From contig NZ_JBHLVH010000010.1 in the NCBI RefSeq assembly GCF_042433515.1, positions 30,945-94,944 of the forward strand: 64,000 bases of DNA, in the 5' to 3' direction. The stretch's first letter is position 1. Every line of letters begins with the position of its first letter. Below are positions 9,287 through 16,846 of this stretch, piece after piece. The notes beneath the pieces are model-generated. The model worked only from the letters and a program-made list of their open reading frames with translations. It made no database searches and had not been told where the DNA came from. The DNA comes from Kytococcus schroeteri. GTDB lineage: Bacteria; Actinomycetota; Actinomycetes; Actinomycetales; Dermatophilaceae. Both the position numbers and the translations under genes were made by a program.

Positions 9287-9303
9287 GGTGAACCGGTTGC
9301 GCC
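9287..9303 (+). repeat. Degenerate half-copy of the DUF559 palindrome arm
   Basis: GGTGAACCGGTTGCGCC matches 14 of 17 bases of one palindrome arm and keeps AACCGGTT. It lies just downstream of copy 2 and has no partner arm. Confidence 0.5.
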
Positions 9304-9321
9304 GTCGGGTGCCGCCGGGTC

Positions 9322-9615
9322 TCAGCGGGGGAGGCCGGAGGCCCGCCAGGCGCCCGGTCCGGCAACCACGGCACCGCGGACCCCGGAACCCGGCACGCCC
9401 CAGCGATTGGTGCGCTCCACGGCCGGGGCCTCGCCACCACCGAGGGCGGAGAACACCACCGTCAGGGCGGCCACCTCCTCGGCCGAGGCGTCCGCCGGCA
9501 GCGTGACCACGGGCTCACCGGCCGTGCCAGCCGCGTCCGCAGCCGCAGTCGAAGCCGCGTCCTCCATGCCGGGGACCGCAGACGCGTCCCCGGCCTCCCG
9601 CGTCGCCGGGCTCAC
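9322..9615 (-). CDS. Acyl-CoA carboxylase epsilon subunit
   Basis: 97-residue small subunit of actinobacterial acyl-CoA (propionyl/acetyl) carboxylase, which stabilises the alpha-beta complex. The conserved C-terminus GPGAWRASGLPR and the central PADASAEEVAALTVVFSAL helix identify it; the N-terminal 30 residues are Ala/Thr-rich and disordered. The GTG start overlaps the stop of the beta-subunit gene (GTGA). It is missed easily because the frame stays open far into the beta gene. It is last in the two-gene operon. Confidence 0.88.
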   Translation of the reverse strand: MSPATREAGDASAVPGMEDAASTAAADAAGTAGEPVVTLPADASAEEVAALTVVFSALGGGEAPAVERTNRWGVPGSGVRGAVVAGPGAWRASGLPR

Positions 9616-11225
9616 AGCGGGATGTTCCCGTGCTTCTTGGCCGGCAGCGTCTCGCGCTTGGTGCGCAACGCCCGCAGGGCCTTGGCCACCTCGGCGCGGG
9701 TGTCCGCCGGGCGGATCACCGCGTCCACGTAGCCGCGCTCGGCCGCGATCCACGGGTTGGCCAGCGTCTCCTCGTACTCCGCGATCCGCTTGGCGCGCTC
9801 GGCCTCCATCGCCTCCGGGCCGCCCTCGGCCTCGGCGGCCGCCAGCTGCTTGCGGTACAGGATGTTGGCCGCCCCCTGCGCGCCCATCACGGCGATCTGC
9901 GCGGTGGGCCACGCGAAGTTCACGTCCGCACCCAGGTGCTTGGATCCCATCACGTCGTACGCGCCGCCGTAGGCCTTGCGCGTGATGACGGTGACCAGCG
10001 GCACCGTGGCCTCGGCATAGGCGTACAGCAGCTTGGCACCGCGGCGGATGATGCCGCCGAACTCCTGGTCGGTGCCGGGCAGGAAGCCGGGCACGTCCAC
10101 GAGCGTCAGCACCGGGATGTTGAACGCGTCGCACATGCGCACGAAGCGGGCGGCCTTCTCGCTGGCGTCGATGTTCAGCGTGCCGGCGAACTGCATCGGC
10201 TGGTTGGCCACCACGCCCACCGAGCGGCCCTCCACACGCCCGAAGCCGCAGATGATGTTGGCCGCGAACAGCTCCTGCACCTGCAGGAAGTCGCCGTCGT
10301 CCACGATCGACTCGATGACGGTGAGCATGTCGTAGGGCATGTTCGCCGAGTCCGGGACGAGCGTGTCGAGCGCCTCGTCCACGTCGGCCGTGGCGTCCTC
10401 GGCCTCGAAGACCGGCGCCTCGTCGAGGTTGTTCTGCGGCAGGTAGGCCATGAGCTCGCGCACGTACTCGAGCGCGTCGGCCTCGTCGCTGGCCATGTAG
10501 TGGGCCACGCCGCTCACCGAGTTGTGGGTGCGGGCACCGCCGAGGTCCTCGAAGGTCACGTCCTCACCGGTGACGGTCTTGATGACGTCCGGCCCGGTGA
10601 TGAACATGTGGCTGGTCTGGTCCACCATCACCACGATGTCGGTGATGGCCGGCGAGTACACGGCGCCACCGGCGCAGGGGCCCATGACCAGCGAGATCTG
10701 CGGGATGACGCCCGAGGCGTGCACGTTGCGGCGGAAGATCTCGGCGTACAGGCCAAGGGCCACCACGCCCTCCTGGATGCGGGCGCCGCCGGAGTCGTTG
10801 ATGCCCACCACGGGGCAGCCGATCTTCAGCGCCAGGTCCATGACCTTGACGATCTTCTCGCCGAAGACCTCGCCGAGGGAGCCGCCGAAGACGGTGAAGT
10901 CCTGGGCGAACACGCACACGGTGCGGCCGTCCACGGTGCCGTAGCCGGTCACCACGCCGTCGCCGTAGGGGCGGTTCTTCTGCTGCCCGAAGTTGGTGGA
11001 CCGGTGGCGGGCGAACTCGTCGAGCTCCACGAAGGAGCCCTCGTCCAGGAAGGCGTCGATGCGCTCGCGGGCGGTCTTCTTGCCCTTGGCGTGCTGCTTC
11101 TCGACGGCGCGCTCGGAGCCGGCGTGCAGGGCCTCGGCCCGGCGGCGCTCGAACTCGGCCAGTCGCCCGGCGGTGGTGGTCAGGTCGATCTCGGGCTCGC
11201 TGCCCGCGGATCCGTGCTCGGTCAT
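9612..11225 (-). CDS. accD5: Acyl-CoA carboxylase beta subunit (carboxyltransferase)
   Basis: 537-residue carboxyltransferase that moves CO2 from biotin on the alpha subunit to acetyl- or propionyl-CoA, giving malonyl- or methylmalonyl-CoA for lipid synthesis. Crotonase-fold halves are visible: an N-terminal half with QDFTVFGGSLGEVFGEKI, NDSGGARIQEGV and the oxyanion stretch GPCAGGAVYSPAITD, and a C-terminal half with DVPGFLPGTDQEFGGIIRRG and ITRKAYGGAYDVMGSKHLG. The start MTEHGSAG at 11225 is preferred over a codon nine bases upstream because a TAGGGT box lies seven bases before it. It is divergent from birA. The symbol follows synteny with mycobacteria. Confidence 0.93.
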   Translation of the reverse strand: MTEHGSAGSEPEIDLTTTAGRLAEFERRRAEALHAGSERAVEKQHAKGKKTARERIDAFLDEGSFVELDEFARHRSTNFGQQKNRPYGDGVVTGYGTVDGRTVCVFAQDFTVFGGSLGEVFGEKIVKVMDLALKIGCPVVGINDSGGARIQEGVVALGLYAEIFRRNVHASGVIPQISLVMGPCAGGAVYSPAITDIVVMVDQTSHMFITGPDVIKTVTGEDVTFEDLGGARTHNSVSGVAHYMASDEADALEYVRELMAYLPQNNLDEAPVFEAEDATADVDEALDTLVPDSANMPYDMLTVIESIVDDGDFLQVQELFAANIICGFGRVEGRSVGVVANQPMQFAGTLNIDASEKAARFVRMCDAFNIPVLTLVDVPGFLPGTDQEFGGIIRRGAKLLYAYAEATVPLVTVITRKAYGGAYDVMGSKHLGADVNFAWPTAQIAVMGAQGAANILYRKQLAAAEAEGGPEAMEAERAKRIAEYEETLANPWIAAERGYVDAVIRPADTRAEVAKALRALRTKRETLPAKKHGNIPL

Positions 11226-11232
11226 GCGCGCC

Positions 11233-11242
11233 ACCCTAACGT
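11233..11242. promoter_or_regulatory. Overlapping divergent -10 boxes of accD5 and birA
   Basis: The ten bases ACCCTAACGT read as TAACGT on the plus strand (11237-11242, six bases before the birA GTG) and as TAGGGT on the minus strand (11238-11233, seven bases before the accD5 ATG). The two boxes share the central TA, so RNA polymerase can probably serve only one gene at a time. Confidence 0.55.
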
Positions 11243-11248
11243 TGGCCT

Positions 11249-12235
11249 GTGACCCACCTCTCGCACACCGACCACAGCCCTGCCCCCCAGGACTTGGAGG
11301 ACCCCCACAGCCGCCTCGACCTGCCGGCGGTGCGCGGCGCCCTGCGCGCCCTGGCCGCGGACCGCGGCCCGGTCCACGACCCGGTGGGCCGCGCGCTGTC
11401 CGACCTCGCCGACGGTCTCGTGCACCACGCCAGCCTCCCCAGCACGCAACCGCTGGCCCTGGCCGACGGCACCCCTTGGCGCGCGGTCTCCACCGACCAC
11501 CAGACCGCCGGCCGGGGACGGCTGGGGCGCGGTTGGGAGAACCCGCCGGGCTCCGGCATCGCGGTCTCGGTGGTGCTGCCCCTGACCGGCGGGGTCGATG
11601 CCGTGGACCTCGCTCTGGCGGCCAGTCGCACGCCGCGCTGGGGGCAGGTGCCGCTCTGCGTGGGGGCGGCGGTCCACGAGGCGCTGGCGGCCCTGGGTCT
11701 GCCGACGGGGGTGAAGTGGCCCAACGACGTGCTCTCGCGGACCTCCGGGCGCAAGCTCGCCGGCATCCTGTGCCAGGTGGGGGAGGGCGGCCGCTCGGTG
11801 GTGGCCGGCATCGGCCTCAACGTGTGGCCCACCGCGGGGCTGTCGGCCGAGGCCGCGGGGCGCTCGGCGAGCGTCTGCGACGAGCTCCGTGCCGTCCACG
11901 GCCCCGGCTGGGTGCCCCCGGCAGACCTCCGCGAGCAGGTGCTCACCGGGGTGCTCCACCGGCTGGCCGTGTGGCACGCGGCCTGGCTGGCCGAGGGGGT
12001 CTCCCCCGAGCTGGCGGACGCCGAGCACGGCCCGCTCACCGACCGGTTGGCCGCGGTGAGCGCCACCCTCGGCCAGGAGGTGGACCTGCACCTGCCCGGC
12101 GGTGAGCTCGTCCGGGGCACGGCGACCGGTCTGGCGCCCTCGGGCGGGCTGCTCGTGGAGGTCGCCGGGGAGCCGGGGGAGGGGCCGCGCGAGTTCCAGG
12201 CGGCGGACGTGGTCCACCTCCGCCCCGCGACGTGA
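11249..12235 (+). CDS. birA: Biotin--[acetyl-CoA-carboxylase] ligase
   Basis: 328 residues. It adenylates biotin and attaches it to the biotin-carrier domain of acyl-CoA carboxylase. The biotin-binding loop is AGRGRLGRGWENPPG, and KWPNDVL plus GRKLAGILCQ complete the catalytic domain; a C-terminal SH3-like cap follows (ELVRGTATGLAPSGGLLVEV). No N-terminal helix-turn-helix is present, so it is a class I ligase and not a repressor. The GTG start is set by TAACGT six bases upstream. Its promoter overlaps that of the carboxylase genes, linking enzyme and modifier. Confidence 0.94.
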   Translation: MTHLSHTDHSPAPQDLEDPHSRLDLPAVRGALRALAADRGPVHDPVGRALSDLADGLVHHASLPSTQPLALADGTPWRAVSTDHQTAGRGRLGRGWENPPGSGIAVSVVLPLTGGVDAVDLALAASRTPRWGQVPLCVGAAVHEALAALGLPTGVKWPNDVLSRTSGRKLAGILCQVGEGGRSVVAGIGLNVWPTAGLSAEAAGRSASVCDELRAVHGPGWVPPADLREQVLTGVLHRLAVWHAAWLAEGVSPELADAEHGPLTDRLAAVSATLGQEVDLHLPGGELVRGTATGLAPSGGLLVEVAGEPGEGPREFQAADVVHLRPAT

Positions 12236-12286
12236 CCCACGTGACACCATGTACCGGTCCAGGTCGATGACGGGAGGAGGAGCCCC

Positions 12287-13501
12287 ATGGAGCGCATGCG
12301 CGACGTGCGACCCGTGCACGGCGAGCAGCCCTTCCTGAACCACTCGCTCCCCTCGGCGCTGCCCCCGCACCGGCCCGCGGAGGTCGCGGACCCGCCCGCG
12401 CGCACCATGGACGCCATCGCCGAGCGCATCATCGGGCGCCGGCGCACGATGCGGCGTGGCGAGGTGGCCCGGCACGCGGGCGTCCCGCTGCGCGTGGCAC
12501 GCCGTTTCTGGCGGGCCCTGGGCTTCCAGAACGCCCGCGCCGAGGACACCGTCTTCAGCAATGCCGACCTCGAGGCCCTCACGGTGGCCCGGCGGCTGCT
12601 GGGCCGCTACGAGATCGACGAGGACGTGCTCATCAGCCTGATGCGCGGCATCGGGACCACCACCGAGCGGCTGGCCACCTGGCAGGTGGAGGTGGTGGCC
12701 GAGCGCCTGCAGGACGCGGAGCGCTACCGCCGGGAGCCCCGCCGCGAGCTGGGCGCCTGGGACCACCCGGACGCCTCCGTGGTGGCCGACGGCACCGAGG
12801 GCCTGGCCGAGCGCGTGACCCCGGAGGTCGCCGAGGCCACCGGTGTGGTGCTGGCCGACCTGGCCGACGACCTGGAGCGCCTCGTGGGCTACACCTGGCG
12901 CCGCCACCTCACGGCCTCGCTCTCGACGCTCTTCGCCGACGCGAGCTCCGAGCTGGCCGCCGGCGTGAACCGCTCGGTGGGCTTCGCCGACATGGTCTCG
13001 TTCTCCGAGCGCGTGGCCCGCTCCAGCGACGTGGAGATCGCCCGCCTGGTGACGCGCTTCGAGGAGCTCGTCGTCGACGTGGTGCGCCGCTACCGGGGGC
13101 GCGTGGTCAAGACCATCGGCGACGAGGTGCTCTACCAGGCGCTGGACCCCCGCTCGGCGGTGCTCATCGCCCACGACCTCGTGCGCGCCGCCAACGAGGA
13201 CCCGATGCTGCCGCCCCTGCGGGTGGGTGTCGCCACGGGGAGGGTGTTGCTCCGCCTCGGCGACGTCTACGGTGACACCGTCAACCGCGCCGCCCGCCTC
13301 ACCACGAACGCCGCGGCCGGGACGGTGCTGACCGACCCCGAGACCGCGGGGGCCCTGGCGCACGACCCGGCCTGGCGCTTCGCGGTACTGGAGCCGCGGA
13401 CGTTGCACGGCATCGGCCCGGTGACGCCGCACCACCTGTTGTCCGTCCCTCCCGGTGCCTCGGCCCGGGGCCACCTCACGTTTGGAGAGAGCCATGAGTG
13501 A
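12287..13501 (+). CDS. Class III adenylate cyclase with Rv1264-type regulatory domain
   Basis: 404 residues, soluble. N-terminal residues 40-150 match the actinobacterial adenylate-cyclase regulatory domain (MRRGEVARHAGVPLRVARRF ... SNADLEALTVARRLL), which in mycobacterial Rv1264 is autoinhibitory and pH-responsive. The catalytic domain (about 210-390) has both metal aspartates, Asp235 in GFADMVSFS and Asp279 in KTIGDEVLY, 44 residues apart as in the family, the substrate lysine in KTIGD, and the transition-state Asn/Arg in VNRAARL. All residues for making cAMP are present. A strong GGGAGGAGG site (12272-12280) precedes the ATG. It heads a four-gene overlapping operon. Confidence 0.92.
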   Translation: MERMRDVRPVHGEQPFLNHSLPSALPPHRPAEVADPPARTMDAIAERIIGRRRTMRRGEVARHAGVPLRVARRFWRALGFQNARAEDTVFSNADLEALTVARRLLGRYEIDEDVLISLMRGIGTTTERLATWQVEVVAERLQDAERYRREPRRELGAWDHPDASVVADGTEGLAERVTPEVAEATGVVLADLADDLERLVGYTWRRHLTASLSTLFADASSELAAGVNRSVGFADMVSFSERVARSSDVEIARLVTRFEELVVDVVRRYRGRVVKTIGDEVLYQALDPRSAVLIAHDLVRAANEDPMLPPLRVGVATGRVLLRLGDVYGDTVNRAARLTTNAAAGTVLTDPETAGALAHDPAWRFAVLEPRTLHGIGPVTPHHLLSVPPGASARGHLTFGESHE

Positions 13502-14306
13502 TCCGTCGACCCCGGACCGCCCGGAGGACTGGGTCCGCATCGAGCGGCACGGCGAGGACGGTGAGGTGGCCGAGCTGGTGCTGGCCCGCACCGGCGCCAT
13601 GAACGCCATCTCCACCGAGATGGCCCGCCGCATCAGCGCCGCCACCGACGAGCTGGCCGCCAGCGACGTGCGCTGCGTGGTGGTCACCTCCGCCCACGAG
13701 AAGGCCTTCTGCGTGGGGGCGGACCTCAAGGAGCGCAACTCCTTCACCGACGCCGACCTCATGGAGCAGCGCCCGGTCACCCAGCGCGCCTACGGCGGGG
13801 TGCTGGACCTGCCGATGCCGACCATCGCCGCCGTCGACGGGTTCGCCCTGGGCGGTGGCCTGGAGATCGCGCTCTCCTGCGACGTCCTGGTGGCCGGCGA
13901 GGGCGCCCTGCTGGGTCTGCCCGAGGTGTCCGTGGGCGTCATCCCCGGCGGGGGCGGCACCCAGCTGCTGACCCGCCGCATCGGGTGGAGCCGCGCCGCG
14001 CGCGCCATCTTCACCGCGGCCAAGTACCCGGCCCCGGAGGCCGCAGAGATCGGCATCGTCGACGAGCTGGTCCTGGCCGGTTCCGCCCGCGAGAAGGCCC
14101 TGGAGATGGCCGCGACCATCGGCCGCAACTCCCCGGTGGGCCTGCGCAACGCCAAGCGCGCGATGCGCCTGGGCAGCGACGTGGACCTGCGCACCGGCCT
14201 GCAGGTGGAGGACGCCTGCTGGCGCGCCACCGCCTTCTCCGGTGACCGCGCCGAGGGCGTGGCCGCCTTCGCCGAGAAGCGCGCACCGAAGTGGCCGGGC
14301 AAGTGA
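13494..14306 (+). CDS. Enoyl-CoA hydratase/isomerase family protein
   Basis: 270-residue crotonase-family enzyme that would hydrate trans-2-enoyl-CoA in beta-oxidation. The oxyanion-hole segments EKAFCVGADLKERN and GGGLEIALSCD and the catalytic-region glutamates (GLEIALSC, LGLPEVSVGVIPGGGG) are present. The ATG at 13494 lies inside the end of the cyclase gene (8-base overlap), and a GGAGAG site sits just upstream; an earlier in-frame start at 13455 is less likely. It shares an operon with a cyclase and a two-component system, an uncommon setting for this enzyme. Confidence 0.9.
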   Translation: MSDPSTPDRPEDWVRIERHGEDGEVAELVLARTGAMNAISTEMARRISAATDELAASDVRCVVVTSAHEKAFCVGADLKERNSFTDADLMEQRPVTQRAYGGVLDLPMPTIAAVDGFALGGGLEIALSCDVLVAGEGALLGLPEVSVGVIPGGGGTQLLTRRIGWSRAARAIFTAAKYPAPEAAEIGIVDELVLAGSAREKALEMAATIGRNSPVGLRNAKRAMRLGSDVDLRTGLQVEDACWRATAFSGDRAEGVAAFAEKRAPKWPGK

Positions 14307-15022
14307 GCGAGAGCACCGTCCACGAGACGGGTGAGCCGCTGGTCGCGATCCTCGCCGAGGACGACGAGGACATCGCGCAGCCGCTGGCGCGCGCCATGCG
14401 GCGCGAGGGATTCGACGTGACCGTCGTGGCCGACGGGCCGAGCGCTCTCATGACCGCCCGACAGGGGTGCACCCTGCTGGTGCTCGACATCGGCCTGCCG
14501 CGCATGGACGGCCTGGAGGTGTGCCGCCGCCTGCGCGCGGAGGGCCACACCTTCCCGGTGCTCATGCTCACCGCCCGCGCGGGCGAGATCGACACCGTCG
14601 TGGGCCTGGACGCCGGCGCCGACGACTACGTGACCAAGCCCTTCCGCCTGGCCGAGTTCCACGCCCGGGTCCGGGCCCTGCTGCGTCGCCGTGCCCCGCA
14701 CGAGACCGGCCTGGACGGCGCGGACTCCGATGACGGCCTGCGCATCGACTCCTCCGCCCGCCGCGTGTGGGTGGACGGCGAGGAGGTCACCCTCACCGCC
14801 AAGGAGTTCGACCTGCTCCACATCCTGGTTCGCGACCGCGGCCGGGTGGTGAGCCGTGACCAGCTCATGCGTGAGGCCTGGCAGACCGACTGGGTGGGGT
14901 CCACCAAGACCTTGGACATGCACGTCTCGGGCCTGCGCAAGAAGCTCGGCGACGACCCCAACGCCCCGCGCTTCGTGGCGACGGTCCGTGGGGTGGGCTT
15001 CCGGCTGGTCACCGAGGAGTGA
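14303..15022 (+). CDS. OmpR/PhoB-family response regulator
   Basis: 239 residues. Receiver domain with acidic pocket AEDDEDIA, phospho-acceptor Asp62 (LVLDIGLPRMDG), the Thr/Ser in LMLTARAG and the lysine in DYVTKPFRL. A winged-helix DNA-binding domain follows (TLTAKEFDLLHILVRDRG ... FVATVRGVGFRL). The GTG at 14303 overlaps the hydratase stop (GTGA) and is preferred to an in-frame GTG twelve bases earlier. Its partner kinase starts in the last four bases of this gene. Target genes are unknown. Confidence 0.93.
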   Translation: MSESTVHETGEPLVAILAEDDEDIAQPLARAMRREGFDVTVVADGPSALMTARQGCTLLVLDIGLPRMDGLEVCRRLRAEGHTFPVLMLTARAGEIDTVVGLDAGADDYVTKPFRLAEFHARVRALLRRRAPHETGLDGADSDDGLRIDSSARRVWVDGEEVTLTAKEFDLLHILVRDRGRVVSRDQLMREAWQTDWVGSTKTLDMHVSGLRKKLGDDPNAPRFVATVRGVGFRLVTEE

Positions 15023-16065
15023 AGGCCCTCGCGCAGGTGACCCTGCGCCGCCTGTGGACCGACGTGGTCCACCGGGCGGTGCGGGTGGCGCAGCTCAGCG
15101 CCCTGTTCCCCCTGCTGGTGGCCGTGGGGCTGGGCATCTGGGCCACCCTCGACCTGCCCGGGCCCCCGCTGTGGGCCTGGCTCGGGGTGCCGCTGGCGGT
15201 GCTGGCCGGGCTGCGCCTGACCACGCTGTTCAACGCCCGCCGCGTGCACGAGGCGCTGGACGGGCCGGAGGCCACCATCGACGCCCTGGCCCGCCGCATC
15301 CCGGGCATGGGCACCGGTGAGAGCACCCGCGCCCGCCCGGAGCCCACCGGCATCGCGGAGATCGACGACCTGGCCGATGCCGTGCAGCGCCGCGCGGTGC
15401 ACCTCACCCGGATGGTCACCTCCCAGCGCCGACTGGCCGGTGACGCCGCCCACCAGCTGCGCACGCCGCTCTCGGCGCTCACCATCCGCCTCGACGAGCT
15501 GGCCCTGGCCGAGTCGGCCGAGGAGGCCCGCGAGGTGGCCGAGGAGGCGCACACCCAGGTGGAGCGCCTCACCGCCGTGGTGGAGGAGATGCTGGAGACC
15601 GCCGCCAACTCGGCGCTGGCCACCATGGACATCCTCTCGCTGGACGAGGTGATCGCCGCCCAGCAGCGGGAGTGGCAGCCGCTGTTCAGCGAGCAGCGCC
15701 GGGGGATGCGGGTGACGGGCACCTTCGGGCTGCACGTGGCCTGCCCGCAGGGGGTGCTCTCCCAGGTGCTCTCCACCCTCATCGAGAACTCGCTCACCTA
15801 CGGCGAGGGCATCATCACCCTGCACATCGAGCACAACGGCCCGTCCGTCCAGCTGGTGATGAGCGACGAGGGGCCCGGCATCAAGCCGGAGATCGCCGAC
15901 CTCATCTTCGAGCGCGACGTGACCGCCGGGGGCGGCACCGGGCGCGGCCTGGCCCTGGCGCGGCAGATCATCACCGCGGTGGGGGGCCGCCTGGAACTGC
16001 TCGACGAGCGGCACGCCACCTTCGGGGTGTTCCTCTCCGAGCCGGCGGAGTCACCCACCCGCTGA
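15019..16065 (+). CDS. Sensor histidine kinase
   Basis: 348 residues. Two closely spaced hydrophobic helices (about residues 24-66) with almost nothing between them suggest an intramembrane-sensing type without an extracytoplasmic domain. Then come a short linker, the dimerisation helix with phospho-acceptor His145 (DAAHQLRTPLSAL), the N-box (TLIENSLTYG), the G1 box DEGPGIKPE and the glycine-rich GGGTGRGLALA. It is coupled by GTGA overlap to the response regulator. It is the last gene of the operon; a hairpin follows at 16070-16107. Confidence 0.93.
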   Translation: MKALAQVTLRRLWTDVVHRAVRVAQLSALFPLLVAVGLGIWATLDLPGPPLWAWLGVPLAVLAGLRLTTLFNARRVHEALDGPEATIDALARRIPGMGTGESTRARPEPTGIAEIDDLADAVQRRAVHLTRMVTSQRRLAGDAAHQLRTPLSALTIRLDELALAESAEEAREVAEEAHTQVERLTAVVEEMLETAANSALATMDILSLDEVIAAQQREWQPLFSEQRRGMRVTGTFGLHVACPQGVLSQVLSTLIENSLTYGEGIITLHIEHNGPSVQLVMSDEGPGIKPEIADLIFERDVTAGGGTGRGLALARQIITAVGGRLELLDERHATFGVFLSEPAESPTR

Positions 16066-16069
16066 ACGC

Positions 16070-16107
16070 CGCAGGCGCCCTCCGTCGATGGGGGCAGGGC
16101 GCCTGCG
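16070..16107. terminator. Bidirectional hairpin terminator
   Basis: Perfect 12-bp arms at 16070-16081 and 16096-16107 with a 14-base loop, between the kinase gene and the convergent gtrA-like gene. Confidence 0.7.
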
Positions 16108-16137
16108 TGCGCGTCGCGGGGTGCGGAGGCCGCGGTG

Positions 16138-16782
16138 TCACGCCGCGGTGCCGACCTGCTGGTGGTCGGGGTCCTCGTGGTGGCCGGAGTCGCTCCGGTG
16201 GCCGGAAGCGTCGTGGTGGTCGACCTCCTCGTGCACGCCGTAGGGGCGCACCACCGACTCGGGGTCGTCGTCCTCGTCGTACGGCTCCAGCTCGTCGCCG
16301 AGCTCCTCGGTGAACACGAAGGTGCGGTAGGCCCAGAACCGGAAGAGCGTGCCGAGCACCAGGCCCACGCCGTTGCCGGAGATGTTGTCGGCCAGCTGCG
16401 AGCGGAAGTCCAGGACGTAGTGGCTGAACCAGAGGCAGGCCAGCGCGATGAGCAGGCCGAGCACGTTGAAGACGACGAACAGCAGCGCCTCACGGCCGAC
16501 GTCGGCGCGGCGGGCGTGGCGGAAGGTCCAGTAGCGGTTGCCCAGCCAGGCGAAGGCCGTGGCCGCGGCGGTGGCGACGACCTTGCTCGTGAGGGGGTGG
16601 TCGCCCAGGACGCCCTCGGCGGCGGCGTCGGTGGAGAGCACGGGGCCGTACATGAGCAGGTTGTACAGGCCGGCGTCGATGACGAACGCGAGGAGGCCGA
16701 TCACCCCGAACTTGCTCGCCTCGCGGGTGAGCACCCCCAGGGCGCGGCGCAGTCCGGTGGTCTGGTGGTGCTCGCTGGTCAT
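16138..16782 (-). CDS. GtrA family membrane protein
   Basis: 214 residues. Four hydrophobic helices between about residues 20 and 150 with FGVIGLLAFVIDAGLYNLLM, FAWLGNRYWTFRH and GLVLGTLFRFWAYRTFVF are the GtrA/DPMS3-like pattern; such proteins are thought to move polyprenyl-linked sugars or assist glycosyltransferases in cell-envelope synthesis. A 60-residue His/Asp/Glu-rich hydrophilic tail is added at the C-terminus (EVDHHDASGHRSDSGHHED), possibly metal-binding. The ATG at 16782 has TACCGT seven bases upstream. It is divergent from purK, a conserved actinobacterial arrangement. Confidence 0.88.
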   Translation of the reverse strand: MTSEHHQTTGLRRALGVLTREASKFGVIGLLAFVIDAGLYNLLMYGPVLSTDAAAEGVLGDHPLTSKVVATAAATAFAWLGNRYWTFRHARRADVGREALLFVVFNVLGLLIALACLWFSHYVLDFRSQLADNISGNGVGLVLGTLFRFWAYRTFVFTEELGDELEPYDEDDDPESVVRPYGVHEEVDHHDASGHRSDSGHHEDPDHQQVGTAA

Positions 16783-16789
16783 TGGGCAC

Positions 16790-16795
16790 ACGGTA
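16790..16795 (-). promoter_or_regulatory. -10 box of the gtrA-like gene (leaderless)
   Basis: TACCGT on the minus strand, seven bases before the ATG at 16782. Confidence 0.5.
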
Positions 16796-16834
16796 CGCGC
16801 GCGAGCGGCCGCGGCCGCTCCGACGCACGGTGGA

Positions 16835-16840
16835 TATCCT
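16835..16840 (+). promoter_or_regulatory. -10 box of purK (leaderless)
   Basis: TATCCT six bases before the GTG at 16847. It fixes the start inside a longer open frame. Confidence 0.55.
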
Positions 16841-16846
16841 CCGGGT

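Noticed and set aside
11222..13780. 852-codon minus-strand frame across birA and the cyclase
   Set aside because: Antisense to two clear genes, low-complexity product, no start signal.
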